From Pectobacterium zantedeschiae (GTDB lineage: Bacteria > Pseudomonadota > Gammaproteobacteria > Enterobacterales > Enterobacteriaceae), in assembly GCF_004137795.1 (NCBI RefSeq), contig NZ_NWTM01000002.1, forward strand, positions 124,001 to 188,000: 64,000 bases of DNA. Reading direction: 5' to 3'. Below are positions 47,914 through 58,704 of the stretch, in pieces. Made by a program: the position numbers and the translations under genes. The notes below the pieces were generated by a model. That model had not been told where the DNA came from and did not search any database. It saw nothing but the letters and a program-made list of their open reading frames with translations. Position 1 is the first letter of the stretch, and the number at the start of each line of letters is the position of its first letter.

Positions 47914-48918
47914 ATGAAAACGTTAGGCGAATTTATCGTCGAAAAACAGCACGATTTCTCTCACGCCACAGGTGAGCTTACCGCGCTGCTGTCTGCTATT
48001 AAACTGGGTGCCAAAATTATTCACCGTGATATCAATAAAGCAGGTCTGGTTGATATCCTGGGAGCCAGCGGTATTTCTAATGTTCAAGGCGAAGTGCAGA
48101 TGAAGCTCGATCTGTATGCCAATGAGAAACTGAAAGCTGCATTGAAAGCGCGTGGTGAAGTGGCAGGTATCGCCTCTGAAGAAGAAGATGAAATTGTTAT
48201 CTTTGAAGGTGATAAGGCGGAAAATGCCAAGTATGTGGTTCTGATGGACCCGCTGGACGGCTCATCGAATATTGATGTGAACGTCTCTGTCGGTACGATT
48301 TTCTCTATTTATCGCCGTATTACCCCGCTGGGAACCTCCGTCACGGAAGCGGACTTCTTGCAGCCGGGTAGCCAGCAGGTGGCTGCGGGTTACATTGTTT
48401 ACGGTTCTTCAACCATGCTGGTGTACACCACGGGTCATGGCGTTCACGCCTTTACCTACGATCCCTCGCTCGGTGTATTCTGTCTCTCGCATGAAAAAGT
48501 TTGCTTCCCTGAAAAAGGGAATATGTATTCCATCAACGAAGGGAACTACATCAAGTTTCCTGTCGGCGTGAAGAAATACATCAAATACTGTCAGGAGCAG
48601 GATGAAGAGACGCAGCGTCCTTATACGTCGCGTTACATCGGTTCACTGGTCGCAGATTTCCACCGTAACCTGCTGAAAGGCGGGATCTACCTGTATCCGA
48701 GCACGGCAAGCTATCCGAAAGGCAAACTGCGTTTGCTGTACGAATGCAACCCGATGGCGTTTCTGGCGGAGCAGGCAGGCGGTAAAGCCAGCGACGGCAA
48801 AAACCGTATTCTGGATATCACGCCAGAGAAACTGCATCAGCGTTCACCGTTCTTTGTGGGAACAGAATCCATGGTTGATGACGTCGAACGTTTCATCCGT
48901 GAATTTCCCGATGCCTAA
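47914..48918 (+). CDS. fbp: Fructose-1,6-bisphosphatase, class I
   Basis: A 334-residue gluconeogenic enzyme hydrolysing fructose 1,6-bisphosphate. Metal and substrate motifs are clear: [13 protein letters not shown] and the C-terminal [15 protein letters not shown]. The start [12 protein letters not shown] equals E. coli Fbp. The longer frame (from 47836) would run into the mpl-fbp promoter region. Confidence 0.96.
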   Translation: MKTLGEFIVEKQHDFSHATGELTALLSAIKLGAKIIHRDINKAGLVDILGASGISNVQGEVQMKLDLYANEKLKAALKARGEVAGIASEEEDEIVIFEGDKAENAKYVVLMDPLDGSSNIDVNVSVGTIFSIYRRITPLGTSVTEADFLQPGSQQVAAGYIVYGSSTMLVYTTGHGVHAFTYDPSLGVFCLSHEKVCFPEKGNMYSINEGNYIKFPVGVKKYIKYCQEQDEETQRPYTSRYIGSLVADFHRNLLKGGIYLYPSTASYPKGKLRLLYECNPMAFLAEQAGGKASDGKNRILDITPEKLHQRSPFFVGTESMVDDVERFIREFPDA

Positions 48919-48969
48919 TTAACGCTGTCTCGTGTTGGTGGTGTATCTGCCAACTCGGGATGACTTCTT

Positions 48970-48993
48970 ATGGCGTGCTACTCAGTACGCCAT
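48970..48993. terminator. Hairpin between convergent fbp and ruvX
   Basis: ATGGCGTGCT pairs with AGTACGCCAT (one G-T wobble), loop ACTC. A palindromic AAAAACGCGTTTTT follows before the ruvX stop. Likely a shared 3' end. Confidence 0.65.
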
Positions 48994-49022
48994 CCTTGTA
49001 GCCCACCGTAAAAACGCGTTTT

Positions 49023-49442
49023 TTAACGTTGTGCTTCGAACCAGCTTTCCAGAATAATCACCGCAGAAGCCGCATCTACGCTACCTTTATCCAGCGCTTT
49101 AAAGCCGCCGCGTTCGAAGAGATCGGCACGCGCTTCCACCGTACTCAACCGTTCATCGTGTAGCTCAATAGCGACGCCGAAGCGGCCATGTAGTCGATTA
49201 GCAAACTTTCGCGCCCGTGCCGTCAACGGTTGCTCGGTGCCATCCATGTTAAGCGGCAGGCCGACGACGACCAGATCGGGCTGCCATTCTGACAGCAGCT
49301 TCTCCACTTTTTGCCAGTCGGGTATCCCTTCCTGTGCCTTGAACGATGTCAGGGCGCGTGCCGTACCGGTAATTTCCTGGCCGATAGCAACGCCGATACT
49401 TTTTGTCCCAAAATCAAAGGCAAGAAGGGTTCTGTTACTCAT
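49023..49442 (-). CDS. yqgF: RuvX/YqgF, RNase H-like 16S rRNA-processing nuclease
   Basis: A 139-residue RNase H-fold protein (D-F-G-T-K-S-I-G start, [18 protein letters not shown]) of the YqgF/RuvX family, implicated in 16S rRNA 5'-end processing and named after a proposed Holliday-junction role. It overlaps the yqgE stop by 1 nt and is the last gene of the rsmE-gshB-yqgE-yqgF cluster. Confidence 0.95.
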   Translation of the reverse strand: MSNRTLLAFDFGTKSIGVAIGQEITGTARALTSFKAQEGIPDWQKVEKLLSEWQPDLVVVGLPLNMDGTEQPLTARARKFANRLHGRFGVAIELHDERLSTVEARADLFERGGFKALDKGSVDAASAVIILESWFEAQR

Positions 49443-50005
49443 CAGGCATGTCCTGCTTCGGTGGAGATATTATGAATATCGATGCCCAGCTTTCTGGCTG
49501 CCGCTCGCCAGCGTTCTGCGATGGGTGTGTGGAACAGAATGTCTTTGTCGGCTGGTGTCGTCAGCCAGGCATTCTCCAACAATTCCTCTTCCAGTTGGCC
49601 GTTCTCCCAGGCGGAATACCCTAAGGCGACCAGCGTATTTTTCGGCTGTTTGGGTGTACCTAACGTTTCCAGCACGTCCTTTGAGGTGGTGATCATGGTG
49701 TCCTCAGAAATACTGATGCTGGAGCCAAATCCGGGGCAGGGGGTATGTAGGATAAAACCACGGTCGTCTGCCAATGGGCCACCGATAAAAACGGGTTTAT
49801 CTAGTCGGATGGCGGGATCGCGCGGTGTTGGATCTATTTTTAGCTTTTTCAGCACATTTTCCACTGAAAACTGATCCATCGGTTTATTGATAATCAGCCC
49901 CATGGCTCCGTCTTCATTATGTTCGCAGATATAGACCACCGAACGTTTAAATACAGAGTCCTGTAGTGCTGGCATAGCAATGAGGAAGTGATGCTGTAAA
50001 TTCAT
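49442..50005 (-). CDS. yqgE: YqgE/AlgH family protein
   Basis: A 187-residue protein of unknown biochemical role, with the family signature near the N-terminus ([36 protein letters not shown] in part). AlgH was named for an effect on alginate in Pseudomonas. It is co-located with gshB and yqgF in most Enterobacterales. Confidence 0.94.
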   Translation of the reverse strand: MNLQHHFLIAMPALQDSVFKRSVVYICEHNEDGAMGLIINKPMDQFSVENVLKKLKIDPTPRDPAIRLDKPVFIGGPLADDRGFILHTPCPGFGSSISISEDTMITTSKDVLETLGTPKQPKNTLVALGYSAWENGQLEEELLENAWLTTPADKDILFHTPIAERWRAAARKLGIDIHNISTEAGHA

Positions 50006-50087
50006 TGTGTATTTTTATCGATATCCGTCAGCGTTGGAGAAACGGCCCGTGTTGCGCGGGCCGGATGGCGTGTCAGGTGCTCTGCTA

Positions 50088-51047
50088 TTAGCGAGTACGA
50101 GCAGCCAGACGTTTTTCAATGGCGTCCATCAGCATCCCGGTGATAGACACATCCGGGTAGGCTGCTTCGATTTCACGCACGCAGGTCGGGCTAGTGACGT
50201 TAATTTCTGTCAGGCGATCGCCGATGATATCCAGACCGACGAAAATCAGGCCTTTGGCTTTTAACGTCGGTGCGACGTCACGGGCGATTTGCCAGTCGCT
50301 TTCGGTCAGTGGACGCGCTTCACCGCGACCACCTGCTGCGAGATTACCGCGTGTCTCACCGCTTTTCGGGATACGGGCGAGGCAGTAAGGAACGGGTTCG
50401 CCATCGACCACCAGCACGCGTTTATCGCCGTCTTTAATCGCGGGCAGGTAGTTTTGCGCCATGCAGTAACGGGTAGCGTGTTCGGTCAGGGTTTCGATGA
50501 TGACAGAGACGTTGGCGTCATCCTGCTTCAAGCGGAAAATAGACGCGCCGCCCATACCGTCCAGCGGTTTAAGAATGACGTCACCGTGTTTTTCATGGAA
50601 CTGGCGCAGTTTGTCTGCGCGACGCGTGACAAGCGTATCAGGCGTCAGATGTGGGAACCAGGCGGTGAAGAGCTTCTCATTGCAATCGCGCAGGCTTTGC
50701 GGTTTATTGACGATCAGCGTGCCTTTCTCTTCTGCTCGTTCCAGAATATAGGTGGCGTAGATGAACTCCGTATCGAACGGTGGATCTTTACGCATCAACA
50801 CTACATCCAATTCTTCCAGCGCAATATCCTGTTCGCCGGAGAAATCGTACCAGCCGTCGTAATCGTACTGGACGCTCAGGCGTCGGGTGGTGGCACGTGC
50901 GACGCCAGCATGCATATAGAGATCGTTCATCTCCATATAATGCAGTTCCCAACCACGGCGCTGTGCTTCCAGCAGCATGGCAAAGCTGGTGTCTTTCTTG
51001 ATATTGATGGTGTCGATCGGATCCATCACGATACCGAGTTTGATCAT
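50088..51047 (-). CDS. gshB: Glutathione synthetase GshB
   Basis: A 319-residue ATP-grasp enzyme adding glycine to gamma-glutamylcysteine. Start MIKLGIVMDPI, MDPIDTINIKKDTSFAMLLEA in part, ATP-binding K-P-L-D-G-M-G-G and metal site EINVTSPT. AAAGGAG precedes ATG 51047. The 11-bp gap to rsmE implies co-transcription. Confidence 0.97.
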   Translation of the reverse strand: MIKLGIVMDPIDTINIKKDTSFAMLLEAQRRGWELHYMEMNDLYMHAGVARATTRRLSVQYDYDGWYDFSGEQDIALEELDVVLMRKDPPFDTEFIYATYILERAEEKGTLIVNKPQSLRDCNEKLFTAWFPHLTPDTLVTRRADKLRQFHEKHGDVILKPLDGMGGASIFRLKQDDANVSVIIETLTEHATRYCMAQNYLPAIKDGDKRVLVVDGEPVPYCLARIPKSGETRGNLAAGGRGEARPLTESDWQIARDVAPTLKAKGLIFVGLDIIGDRLTEINVTSPTCVREIEAAYPDVSITGMLMDAIEKRLAARTR

Positions 51048-51058
51048 TCTTTTCTCCT

Positions 51059-51793
51059 TTACCCCAAATCGCCGAAACGTACCTGTAAGGCGGTCATGGC
51101 GGTGAGTGCAGTGGTTTCTGTGCGCAAGACGCGTGGCCCCAACAGGATATCAGTGAATCCGTGTTCTGAGGTCATGGTAATTTCACTCGCAGTAAGTCCG
51201 CCTTCCGGGCCGATGAGTAGCCTGACCCGATCTACCGGCAGCGGCAGCGTATTAATGCTCTGTGTGGCGCGTGGGTGCAGATTTAATTTCAGCGCGTTGT
51301 CTTGCTCCGCGCACCAGGCTTCCAGCGTCATTGCTGGCCTAACCAATGGCACACAGTTGCGACCGGACTGTTCACAGGCAGCAACCGCGATTTTTTGCCA
51401 CTGGCTAATTTTTTTCTCCATACGATCTGCATCCAGTTTTACGCCACAGCGTTCAGACAACAGCGGCGTAATAACATTGACGCCCAGTTCGATGGATTTC
51501 TGAATGGTAAATTCCATCTTTTCGCCGCGCGACATCACTTGTCCCAGATGTAAATGTAGGGGCGATTCTTTATCTTCCAACTTACCTGCTGTGAAGCTAA
51601 CGCGCACACTCTTTTTTCCAGCCGCGATGATTTCTGCATCAAAGACATGATTGCTGCCATCAAACAGCTGCAATGACTGCCCCGTATTCATGCGTAACAC
51701 GCGACCAACATGATTGGCGGCATCGTCGCTCAGGTCGACTTCACCCCCGTTAAGAGGGAGCGTCTCGGGATGAAAAATGCGTGGTACTCGCAT
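51059..51793 (-). CDS. rsmE: 16S rRNA m3U1498 methyltransferase RsmE
   Basis: A 244-residue SPOUT-class methyltransferase. The N-terminal PUA-like domain ([14 protein letters not shown]) precedes a trefoil-knot domain with [13 protein letters not shown] and [15 protein letters not shown], which bind S-adenosylmethionine. First gene of the rsmE-gshB-yqgE-yqgF run. Confidence 0.96.
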   Translation of the reverse strand: MRVPRIFHPETLPLNGGEVDLSDDAANHVGRVLRMNTGQSLQLFDGSNHVFDAEIIAAGKKSVRVSFTAGKLEDKESPLHLHLGQVMSRGEKMEFTIQKSIELGVNVITPLLSERCGVKLDADRMEKKISQWQKIAVAACEQSGRNCVPLVRPAMTLEAWCAEQDNALKLNLHPRATQSINTLPLPVDRVRLLIGPEGGLTASEITMTSEHGFTDILLGPRVLRTETTALTAMTALQVRFGDLG

Positions 51794-51886
51794 ACTGAAT
51801 TAAGACCTTTGAATGAAATTAATCGGCACAGGAACGCCAGAAATAGGTAAAACCACCGTCATTTAATAGTGGCCGAGTTCGCTGAG

Positions 51887-51991
51887 CGGTGATAATGGGT
51901 AGATCGTAAAGGCGCTGCAAGTACGTCCCTGTAAGCTCGGATTGCGCCATCCATGGCGCAAACGCTTTACTCTTCTATCCCATTACCACCG
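51887..51991. repeat. Short repeat-like element with imperfect terminal inverted repeats
   Basis: 105-bp element between rsmE and endA. The left end CGGTGATAATGGGTAGA mirrors the right end TCTATCCCATTACCACCG, and GTAAAG / CTTTAC lie just inside. The centre holds GCGCCATCCATGGCGC. A direct repeat of AACCACCGTCATTT flanks it on both sides (51850 and 52026). It looks like a small non-coding, MITE-type chromosomal repeat. Confidence 0.55.
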
Positions 51992-52025
51992 TTCTCGTTC
52001 CGTAAATAGGTTTGTCAACGGTCTG

Positions 52026-52051
52026 AACCACCGTCATTTGACGGTGGTTTT
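52026..52051. terminator. Hairpin downstream of endA
   Basis: AACCACCGTC / GACGGTGGTT form a 10-bp stem with loop ATTT. The T-run follows on the plus strand, although the gene ending here (endA) is on the minus strand; there it would be followed only by CAG. Confidence 0.6.
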
Positions 52052-52085
52052 ACTGGAAACTGATTCGCTATAGTAGGTAGACGAA

Positions 52086-52784
52086 CTAGCGCTGGCAAGC
52101 CTGTTGAACGTAGGGATTAGGGTTTCCCTGCTTCGCGGCGATGCGCTGATTGCGCGTACATTCCCACTGTGTGACCGGGTACTGTTTATCCCAGGCTTCG
52201 AACAATTGAGTCTGCTGGCTGGACAGGCGTAACTGATACCGGTCACGCATGTAGAAATAGGTACGAGCGATCTGGCCGCGGGCGCGAGCAGGCGGTTCTG
52301 CCAGATTATTTTTGAAATCGACCTTCATCTCACATTGACCATATTGGGATGCGCCGCCGTTCCACTGCCCATACATAGCATTGCCGCGATCGCCGTTGAC
52401 CTCGCCGATAGCGGGTTGCAGGTTATGTAAATCTGTTTCCATCTCACGGTAGACGGGGTCACTGTTACAGTTCTTTCTTCCACCATCCTGCCAGCACTGG
52501 CGCTGGTGGCCGAACTGCCAGGCGGGCACAACGTGTTCCCACTCGATACGGCTGGCACGTTGTTCATTTTTCCTGACCTGATAGCCACAGGATTCAAGAT
52601 CGGGCGTGCCTTTCTTGCCCTGCCACGTAATCTTGCAGCCACAGTAAAATGAACCCGGCGCGTCTCGATTAATCTCGACTGCGGCAGCTTTTGCCTGCGA
52701 AAAATTATTGATGTTTTGACCCAGCGCGGCAGCCGAAAACAGACCCGCGCCAACGGCGGCGATAGCGAGAATTTTGCGTAGCAT
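52086..52784 (-). CDS. endA: Endonuclease I (EndA)
   Basis: A 232-residue periplasmic DNase with a signal peptide ([16 protein letters not shown]). The His-Cys-rich nuclease core shows [14 protein letters not shown] and [15 protein letters not shown]. It has six or more cysteines likely in disulfides. It cuts double-stranded DNA non-specifically and is located beside rsmE and sprT as in E. coli. Confidence 0.96.
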   Translation of the reverse strand: MLRKILAIAAVGAGLFSAAALGQNINNFSQAKAAAVEINRDAPGSFYCGCKITWQGKKGTPDLESCGYQVRKNEQRASRIEWEHVVPAWQFGHQRQCWQDGGRKNCNSDPVYREMETDLHNLQPAIGEVNGDRGNAMYGQWNGGASQYGQCEMKVDFKNNLAEPPARARGQIARTYFYMRDRYQLRLSSQQTQLFEAWDKQYPVTQWECTRNQRIAAKQGNPNPYVQQACQR

Positions 52785-52880
52785 ATTCCAAATAATCCAC
52801 AGGCGGTAAAGCTGGCAGACTACCGGATGTCTCGTCAGCAGGCAAATGCAAAAACAGTTTTTAAAACTGGAAATTCCCTT

Positions 52881-53393
52881 TTAAATAGAGCTTTTTACAT
52901 CGTGACGTAAGATTTTCCCGCAACGGCGACAGCGATATTCTGTTTCGCCGCGCAGTACCCGATTATGTCGGCGGATCGTGAGCTCGTGCTGTTGGCAATC
53001 GCACTGGTAGGTGAAGGTTTTCCCCTGCACGGATTGCACTGCAAACCGATGCGTGCGCTTCGCTGGGACGCACAGGACGCTTTCCATCATCCAGCGCCAT
53101 TCTTTGCCATGGGGAGCGACACGACCAAAGCGCGCGTAAACCAGCAGATGGGCCAGCTCATGAGGCACCACTTCATCGATAAAGGTTTGCTGGTTTTCCT
53201 GCAACAAGACGGGATTCAGTCGAATTTCCCAATGTTGTAGCCAGGCCGTGCCTGCCGTAGCGCCGCGCTGTTGGTAGCTTACCGTGGGTTCGGTGTAGTC
53301 CGTCTGCAAGGTGAGGTTGGCCTGCTGCAATTTATCACGCAGGCAGCGCATCACAGCCTGATGGCTGGCAATGGGGATTCGGGGAGTGTTCAT
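52881..53393 (-). CDS. sprT: SprT family protein
   Basis: A 170-residue SprT-like zinc metalloprotease-fold protein: H-E-L-A-H ([16 protein letters not shown]) and a C-terminal zinc ribbon (C-D-C, C-R-R-C). The start ATG 53393 ([17 protein letters not shown]) is the counterpart of E. coli MKTSRLPIAIQQAVMR. The frame continues upstream to 53513, but that part is promoter. Physiological substrate unknown. Confidence 0.93.
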   Translation of the reverse strand: MNTPRIPIASHQAVMRCLRDKLQQANLTLQTDYTEPTVSYQQRGATAGTAWLQHWEIRLNPVLLQENQQTFIDEVVPHELAHLLVYARFGRVAPHGKEWRWMMESVLCVPAKRTHRFAVQSVQGKTFTYQCDCQQHELTIRRHNRVLRGETEYRCRRCGKILRHDVKSSI

Positions 53394-53467
53394 TTCTGTG
53401 AGCATAGATTGAGTGGAAGGGAGACGCAATAGGTGACGCGGAGGGAAATCAGGGGAAATCAGAATGA

Positions 53468-53495
53468 AAGACGGCGGATTTTCATTCGCCGTCTT
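53468..53495 (-). terminator. Hairpin between metK and sprT
   Basis: AAGACGGCG pairs with CGCCGTCTT over a 10-nt loop. It lies at the edge of the repeat element and may end the metK transcript, which would otherwise run into sprT. Confidence 0.55.
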
Positions 53496-53693
53496 ATACC
53501 CGTCATACTTCAAGCTGCATGTGTGTTGGCAATACTCGGCTCATCACTGAGCCTCGCCCTGAAGGGCCGCTGCAAGCAGCGTTCAAATCGGCTAAGCCGA
53601 TTTTTCCTCGCTTACCCCAGTCACTTACTGGTGTAAGCTCCTGGGGATTCGCTGTGTCGCCGCCTTCATGCAACTCGAATTATTTAGGGTATA
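53495..53693. repeat. 199-bp repeat with 25-bp terminal inverted repeats
   Basis: Left end TATACCCGTCATACTTCAAG (53495 on) mirrors the right end (…CTCGAATTATTTAGGGTATA, to 53693), with about 80% complementarity over 25 bp. No ORF inside. I recall this TATACCC…GCTGCA / TGCAACTCGAAT… sequence as a frequent intergenic repeat in Pectobacterium, Serratia and Yersinia. It lies between metK's 3' end and sprT's promoter and contains internal palindromes (e.g. AATCGGCTAAGCCGATT). Confidence 0.75.
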
Positions 53694-53713
53694 GTCTTTA
53701 TTGCATCGCCGGA

Positions 53714-54865
53714 TTACAGACCCGCAGCTTCACGCAGCTGTGCGGCTTTGTCCGTTTTTTCCCATGGGAAATGTTCGCGACCAAAGTGGCCATAGGCTGC
53801 GGTTTCCTGATAAATCGGATGCAGCAGATCCAGCATCTGGATTAAGCCGTAAGGACGCAGATCGAAGAATTCGCGCACCAGCAGCGTCAGTTGCTCGGTA
53901 GACACTTTCTCTGTGCCGAAGGTTTCGATCATGATGGACGTCGGTTCTGCTACGCCGATAGCGTAGGACACCTGAATCTCGCAGCGATCGGCCAGACCAG
54001 CAGCAACGATATTCTTGGCAACATAGCGAGCGGCATAGGCAGCAGAACGGTCTACTTTAGACGGATCTTTACCTGAGAACGCACCGCCACCGTGACGCGC
54101 CGCGCCGCCATAGGTATCAACGATGATTTTACGGCCAGTCAGGCCGCAGTCACCCATTGGGCCGCCGATAACAAAGCGTCCAGTTGGGTTAATGAAATAT
54201 TTGGTGTTGGCAGACAGCCACTCAGCAGGCAGAACCGGTTTGATGATCTCTTCCATCACCGCTTCATGCAGATCTTTCTGGCTAATGTCTTCTGAATGCT
54301 GAGTAGACAGTACCACGGCATCAATACCGGAAATCTTGCCATCGTCGTACAGGAACGTAACCTGGCTTTTCGCATCCGGGCGCAGCCACGGCAGAGAACC
54401 ACTCTTGCGGACTTCTGACTGGCGCTGAACCAGACGGTGTGCATAAGTCACAGGCGCTGGCATCAGTACGTCTGTTTCGTTGGTCGCGTAGCCGAACATC
54501 AAACCCTGGTCGCCTGCACCTTGTTCCAGCGGATCGCGACGGTCAACACCCTGATTGATATCAGGAGACTGCTTGCCAATCGCGCTCAGTACGGCACAAG
54601 AGTTGGCATCAAAGCCCATTTCAGAATTAACATAACCGATATCACGCACGGTACGACGGGTAATTTCTTCAATATCGACCCAGGCGCTGGTGGTGATTTC
54701 GCCACCGACTAACACCATTCCGGTCTTTACATAAGTCTCACAAGCGACACGCGCTTTTGGGTCTTGCTCCAGAATGGCGTCGAGAACCGCATCAGAAATC
54801 TGGTCAGCAATTTTATCAGGATGTCCTTCAGAGACTGACTCGGACGTAAAAAGGTGTTTAGCCAT
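53714..54865 (-). CDS. metK: S-adenosylmethionine synthetase MetK
   Basis: A 383-residue enzyme making S-adenosylmethionine from methionine and ATP. Signatures: [23 protein letters not shown] and [12 protein letters not shown] 54865 gives the family start [16 protein letters not shown]; the frame upstream is untranslated leader. It is essential and divergent from speA. Confidence 0.97.
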   Translation of the reverse strand: MAKHLFTSESVSEGHPDKIADQISDAVLDAILEQDPKARVACETYVKTGMVLVGGEITTSAWVDIEEITRRTVRDIGYVNSEMGFDANSCAVLSAIGKQSPDINQGVDRRDPLEQGAGDQGLMFGYATNETDVLMPAPVTYAHRLVQRQSEVRKSGSLPWLRPDAKSQVTFLYDDGKISGIDAVVLSTQHSEDISQKDLHEAVMEEIIKPVLPAEWLSANTKYFINPTGRFVIGGPMGDCGLTGRKIIVDTYGGAARHGGGAFSGKDPSKVDRSAAYAARYVAKNIVAAGLADRCEIQVSYAIGVAEPTSIMIETFGTEKVSTEQLTLLVREFFDLRPYGLIQMLDLLHPIYQETAAYGHFGREHFPWEKTDKAAQLREAAGL

Positions 54866-55582
54866 GAGTTTCTTTACCTTCAAATCAAAGCCGTTAAGCA
54901 GTGTATCAGTTAATCGGTATAGACGGATTAACATCTGGATGGCTATTTTAGGTCACCTTTTGGTCTCAGTGCCAGTAGTTTTTCGCATTAGCACGCCATC
55001 GTCCTTTTATCATCGGCCATTTTTTCTTTTACAAGAGATGACTGGTGGTAATTTTCATTTTGCTTTTCCAGCAGCATGTCGGTATAAACGGCGATCTGTC
55101 GCGGTATGGTGTACGCCGTGACATGGTGAATTTCTTATTGATAGCTGACCGCATAGCCTGCGGCGCACGTGGAGGTGGTAGGATTAATGATCCGTTGTTT
55201 ACTGAGTATATTGCGTTCGCAATATGTCCCTTTTGACGCTACCGCGTCAGCAACTCAACCCTTCTTTTCCGTTTCTCGACGTTGCCTGTCTTTAAATTCG
55301 ACACAGGACTCCAGGGCTGGTTAACCTGCCTGTTATTCTTTATGCCAGAAGCGTTTAGTGTCTTTCTGGTCACGTTCGCCCGGTGGTTTTCACAACGAGT
55401 TTTATCGACCCGTAACACGGAGCCCGACAACGTGTTTTACACTAATAAGAGTAATAAAGTGACGGCATACTTCACTACGCCGGTTTTTTCACTGTCGATG
55501 CCGCATGTTGCAGGTATGCTCATGTGGGCTGTTTATTCAGGTACTGATGTGATCAGCAGTCTAGAAAAAGAAGAGGTTCGTT
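54866..55582. other. Long leader/promoter region between metK and speA
   Basis: 717 bp between divergent genes. It must hold the metK promoter on the left and the speA leader on the right. At 55463-55488 a short stem (CGGC…GCCG) is followed by six T, looking like an attenuator within the speA leader. An open frame 55282-55590 overlaps the speA start by 8 nt but has no convincing start. No tRNA or known riboswitch is recognised. Confidence 0.5.
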
Positions 55583-57565
55583 ATGTCTGACGACATGATT
55601 CATCACGGCTCGTCAGCGACGGGTAAACATGAAAATTTGCGCTCTATGCAGGAGGTTGCCATGAATGACCGTAATGCCAGCGAAATGCTTCGTACCTACA
55701 ATATTGCCTGGTGGGGCAATAATTACTATGACGTCAATGAACTCGGCCACATCAGCGTGTGTCCGGATCCTGACGTCCCAGAAGCTCGCGTCGATCTGGC
55801 CAGACTGGTCAAAGATATGCAGAGGGATAACCATCAACGCCTGCCTGCGCTGTTCTGCTTTCCGCAAATTCTGCAGCATCGCCTGCGTTCGATTAACGCT
55901 GCGTTTAAACAGGCTCGCGAATCGTTTGGCTATGAGGGTGGTTACTTTCTGGTTTATCCGATCAAGGTTAACCAGCATCGCCGCGTCATTGAGTCACTGG
56001 CTAATTCTGGTGAGCCGTTGGGTCTCGAGGCCGGTTCAAAAGCCGAGCTGATGGCGGTATTGGGCCATGCTGGCATGACCCGCACCGTGATTGTGTGTAA
56101 CGGCTACAAAGATCGTGAATACATTCGTCTGGCACTTATCGGCGAAAAGCTGGGACACAAGGTTTATTTGGTCATCGAGAAGATGTCCGAAATCCGACTG
56201 GTGCTGGAAGAGGCCGAACGCTTGAATGTGGTGCCGCGTCTCGGCGTCCGTGCGCGTCTGGCCTCTCAGGGGTCGGGCAAGTGGCAATCCAGCGGCGGCG
56301 AAAAATCCAAGTTTGGTTTGGCGGCGATTCAGGTGCTGCAACTGGTTGAAATGCTGCGTGAGGCTGGGAAACTGGATAGCCTACAACTGTTACATTTCCA
56401 TCTGGGATCGCAGTTGGCGAATATCCGTGATATCGCCACGGGCGTGCGTGAATCTGCGCGCTTCTATGTCGAGCTGCATAAACTGGGTGTGAATATCCAG
56501 TGCTTTGACGTCGGTGGCGGTTTGGGTGTGGATTATGAAGGAACCCGTTCCCAGTCTGATTGTTCCGTGAACTATGGTCTGAACGAATACGCCAATAACG
56601 TGATTTGGGGCATCGGCGATGCCTGTAATGAGCACGGATTACCACATCCGACGGTAATTACCGAATCTGGCCGTGCGGTAACGGCGCACCATACTGTATT
56701 GGTTTCCAATATCATTGGGGTTGAGCGTAATGAGTTCAGTGAGCCTACTGAGCCGGAAGAAGACGCTCCGCGTGCGTTAGAAAGCCTGTGGTCAACCTGG
56801 AAGGAAATCAAGCAGCCAGGTAAACGCCGTTCACTGCGTGAGTGGCTGCATGACAGCCAAATGGACTTGCACGATGTGCATACCCAGTACACGCACGGTA
56901 TGTTGGATCTGACACAGCGTGCGAAAGCAGAACAGCTTTATCTGAGTATCTGTCAGATGATTCAGGAACAGCTGGATCCGAGCAATCGTGCGCACCGGCC
57001 GGTTATCGATGAATTACAGGAACGGATGGCTGACAAGTTGTATGTCAACTTCTCGCTGTTCCAGTCCATGCCGGATGCATGGGGTATCGATCAACTGTTC
57101 CCGGTACTGCCGCTGGAAGGGTTGGATAAGCCGCCTGAGCGTCGCGCTGTGCTGCTGGATATCACCTGTGATTCCGATGGTACGATCGATCATTATGTCG
57201 ATGGCGACGGAATTGCGACGACGATGCCAATGCCGCCTTACGATCCAGAAAATCCACCGCTGCTGGGCTTCTTTATGGTCGGTGCCTATCAGGAAATCCT
57301 CGGGAATATGCATAACCTGTTTGGCGATACGTCGACGGTTGACGTGTTTGTCTTCCAAGATGGCACCGTTGAGATTGAAGAATCTGACGAAGGCAATACG
57401 GTTGCCGACATGCTGGAATATGTGCAACTTGACCCTAAAGTACTGATGACGCGCTTCCGCGATCAGGTTAAAGAAACCGACCTGGATGCTGAACTTCAGG
57501 CCCAGTTTATGGAAGAGTTTGAAACCGGGCTGTACGGCTATACTTATTTGGAAGATGAAGAATAA
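55583..57565 (+). CDS. speA: Biosynthetic arginine decarboxylase SpeA
   Basis: A 660-residue PLP enzyme converting arginine to agmatine for putrescine synthesis. PLP-lysine region [34 protein letters not shown] and C-terminal CDSDG are typical of the alanine-racemase-fold decarboxylases. Near-identical to E. coli SpeA. GAGG precedes ATG 55583. speB does not follow, unlike in E. coli; an orphan LuxR-type gene converges instead. Confidence 0.96.
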   Translation: MSDDMIHHGSSATGKHENLRSMQEVAMNDRNASEMLRTYNIAWWGNNYYDVNELGHISVCPDPDVPEARVDLARLVKDMQRDNHQRLPALFCFPQILQHRLRSINAAFKQARESFGYEGGYFLVYPIKVNQHRRVIESLANSGEPLGLEAGSKAELMAVLGHAGMTRTVIVCNGYKDREYIRLALIGEKLGHKVYLVIEKMSEIRLVLEEAERLNVVPRLGVRARLASQGSGKWQSSGGEKSKFGLAAIQVLQLVEMLREAGKLDSLQLLHFHLGSQLANIRDIATGVRESARFYVELHKLGVNIQCFDVGGGLGVDYEGTRSQSDCSVNYGLNEYANNVIWGIGDACNEHGLPHPTVITESGRAVTAHHTVLVSNIIGVERNEFSEPTEPEEDAPRALESLWSTWKEIKQPGKRRSLREWLHDSQMDLHDVHTQYTHGMLDLTQRAKAEQLYLSICQMIQEQLDPSNRAHRPVIDELQERMADKLYVNFSLFQSMPDAWGIDQLFPVLPLEGLDKPPERRAVLLDITCDSDGTIDHYVDGDGIATTMPMPPYDPENPPLLGFFMVGAYQEILGNMHNLFGDTSTVDVFVFQDGTVEIEESDEGNTVADMLEYVQLDPKVLMTRFRDQVKETDLDAELQAQFMEEFETGLYGYTYLEDEE

Positions 57566-57581
57566 GGGTGACTGGTTGAGT

Positions 57582-57611
57582 AAAAAGGGATGCTGTTAGC
57601 ATCCCTTTTTT
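57582..57611. terminator. Terminator between speA and the LuxR-type gene
   Basis: AAAAAGGGATGCT and AGCATCCCTTTTT pair perfectly around loop GTT, with a further T. Its A- and T-flanks make it usable on both strands of this convergent pair. Confidence 0.92.
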
Positions 57612-57621
57612 CGTCTATCGA

Positions 57622-58239
57622 TCAGATAAGCGAATTACTCATATTGATATCGGTTGCTGGTTTTGGAAGGGAATCAAATTCTTCAATGACGCTGTCTTTG
57701 AAGATAATTTTAGCAATAAGCAGTAAAGAGTTTTTATCTTGAACGCCATATTTATTCAGTAATCTTGATTTACTGTTCAATACTGATTTCTTATTTAACC
57801 CGATGATATCGGCAATCGACTCCGCTGTGTAGCCCGCGCACCAATACTCGAATACGGCATATTCAGATTTTGACAGCCTGACGGGACTGAATAAACGGCG
57901 ATCGTGAAGGTGGACGAAATCGAGTAATTTATAAAAAGAATCGATGGCTGCTGATTTTGAAATAAGAATCGTTTTCTCGTCAATGCACACGGGAGGGTGA
58001 TTGGGGGAATTATTGATGATAACGAACGACGACGCCATATTATAAAAGTGAGTTCTTATCGACTCATAGTATTCCTCAAAGCCTTCGCTGCTACCGTCAA
58101 TGATGAAAATACATTTCTTCTTTCCTTGCTGCAGCGTAAACCTGTTGACTGGTTTTATCGAGAGCATAGGAATACTCGATAGGATTTCCCGTAATCCTAC
58201 CGTGGTAAAATTGCATTTACTGAAAATTCTCACATCCAT
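57622..58239 (-). CDS. Orphan LuxR-type HTH regulator
   Basis: A 205-residue protein with a C-terminal LuxR-type HTH (about 132-195: LSKSEYAVFEYWCAGYTAESIADIIGLNKKSVLNSKSRLLNKYGV in parts) and an N-terminal domain that resembles a degenerate receiver (VRIFSKCNFTTVGLREIL). The conserved receiver acidic residues are not clear, so phosphorylation is doubtful; it resembles RcsA-like or other auxiliary enterobacterial regulators. ATG 58239 (MDVRIFSKCN) is preferred over 58287. Targets are unknown; the upstream region is long and AT-rich. Confidence 0.78.
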   Translation of the reverse strand: MDVRIFSKCNFTTVGLREILSSIPMLSIKPVNRFTLQQGKKKCIFIIDGSSEGFEEYYESIRTHFYNMASSFVIINNSPNHPPVCIDEKTILISKSAAIDSFYKLLDFVHLHDRRLFSPVRLSKSEYAVFEYWCAGYTAESIADIIGLNKKSVLNSKSRLLNKYGVQDKNSLLLIAKIIFKDSVIEEFDSLPKPATDINMSNSLI

Positions 58240-58704
58240 GATTTTTAACACATATGAGTTTATTGTCTGAAAGTGGCCACAAACCAATAATCACTGCTGA
58301 TGTTATCCAGTTATTAAGAAATCGCGATCCTGAAATGCCTTTAAATCGCTAAAAGGTGGAGCCTCTAGAGAAACCTGCGGGAGCAACAACAGGTTTTATC
58401 ATATATCTATATGATCAAACTGGAAAAATTTTTATTGGTTTAACATAGTATGCTTGATTTACTGGTTTATTTCTATCTTTAAATACATGGGGTTACCCCA
58501 TCCTTCCTGTTATTACGGCGCGTATGTCTGCGTTAATCGGGGTTGCCTGTTTTTCCGTATGCCGCCGTATTCATTCTCTCTGCTGCTTCCTGCATCTGAA
58601 AATTTGCTGAGTATCGTTTCTTAAAAAGAGAACAGAAGGTAGTTATGATTGAAAATAGCTATCTATTTATTATCTATTAATTCTTAAATCCTATCATGGA
58701 GAGA

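Noticed and set aside
50289-51503. 404-codon frame on the plus strand opposite gshB and rsmE
   Set aside because: It is a shadow of two clearly conserved minus-strand genes.
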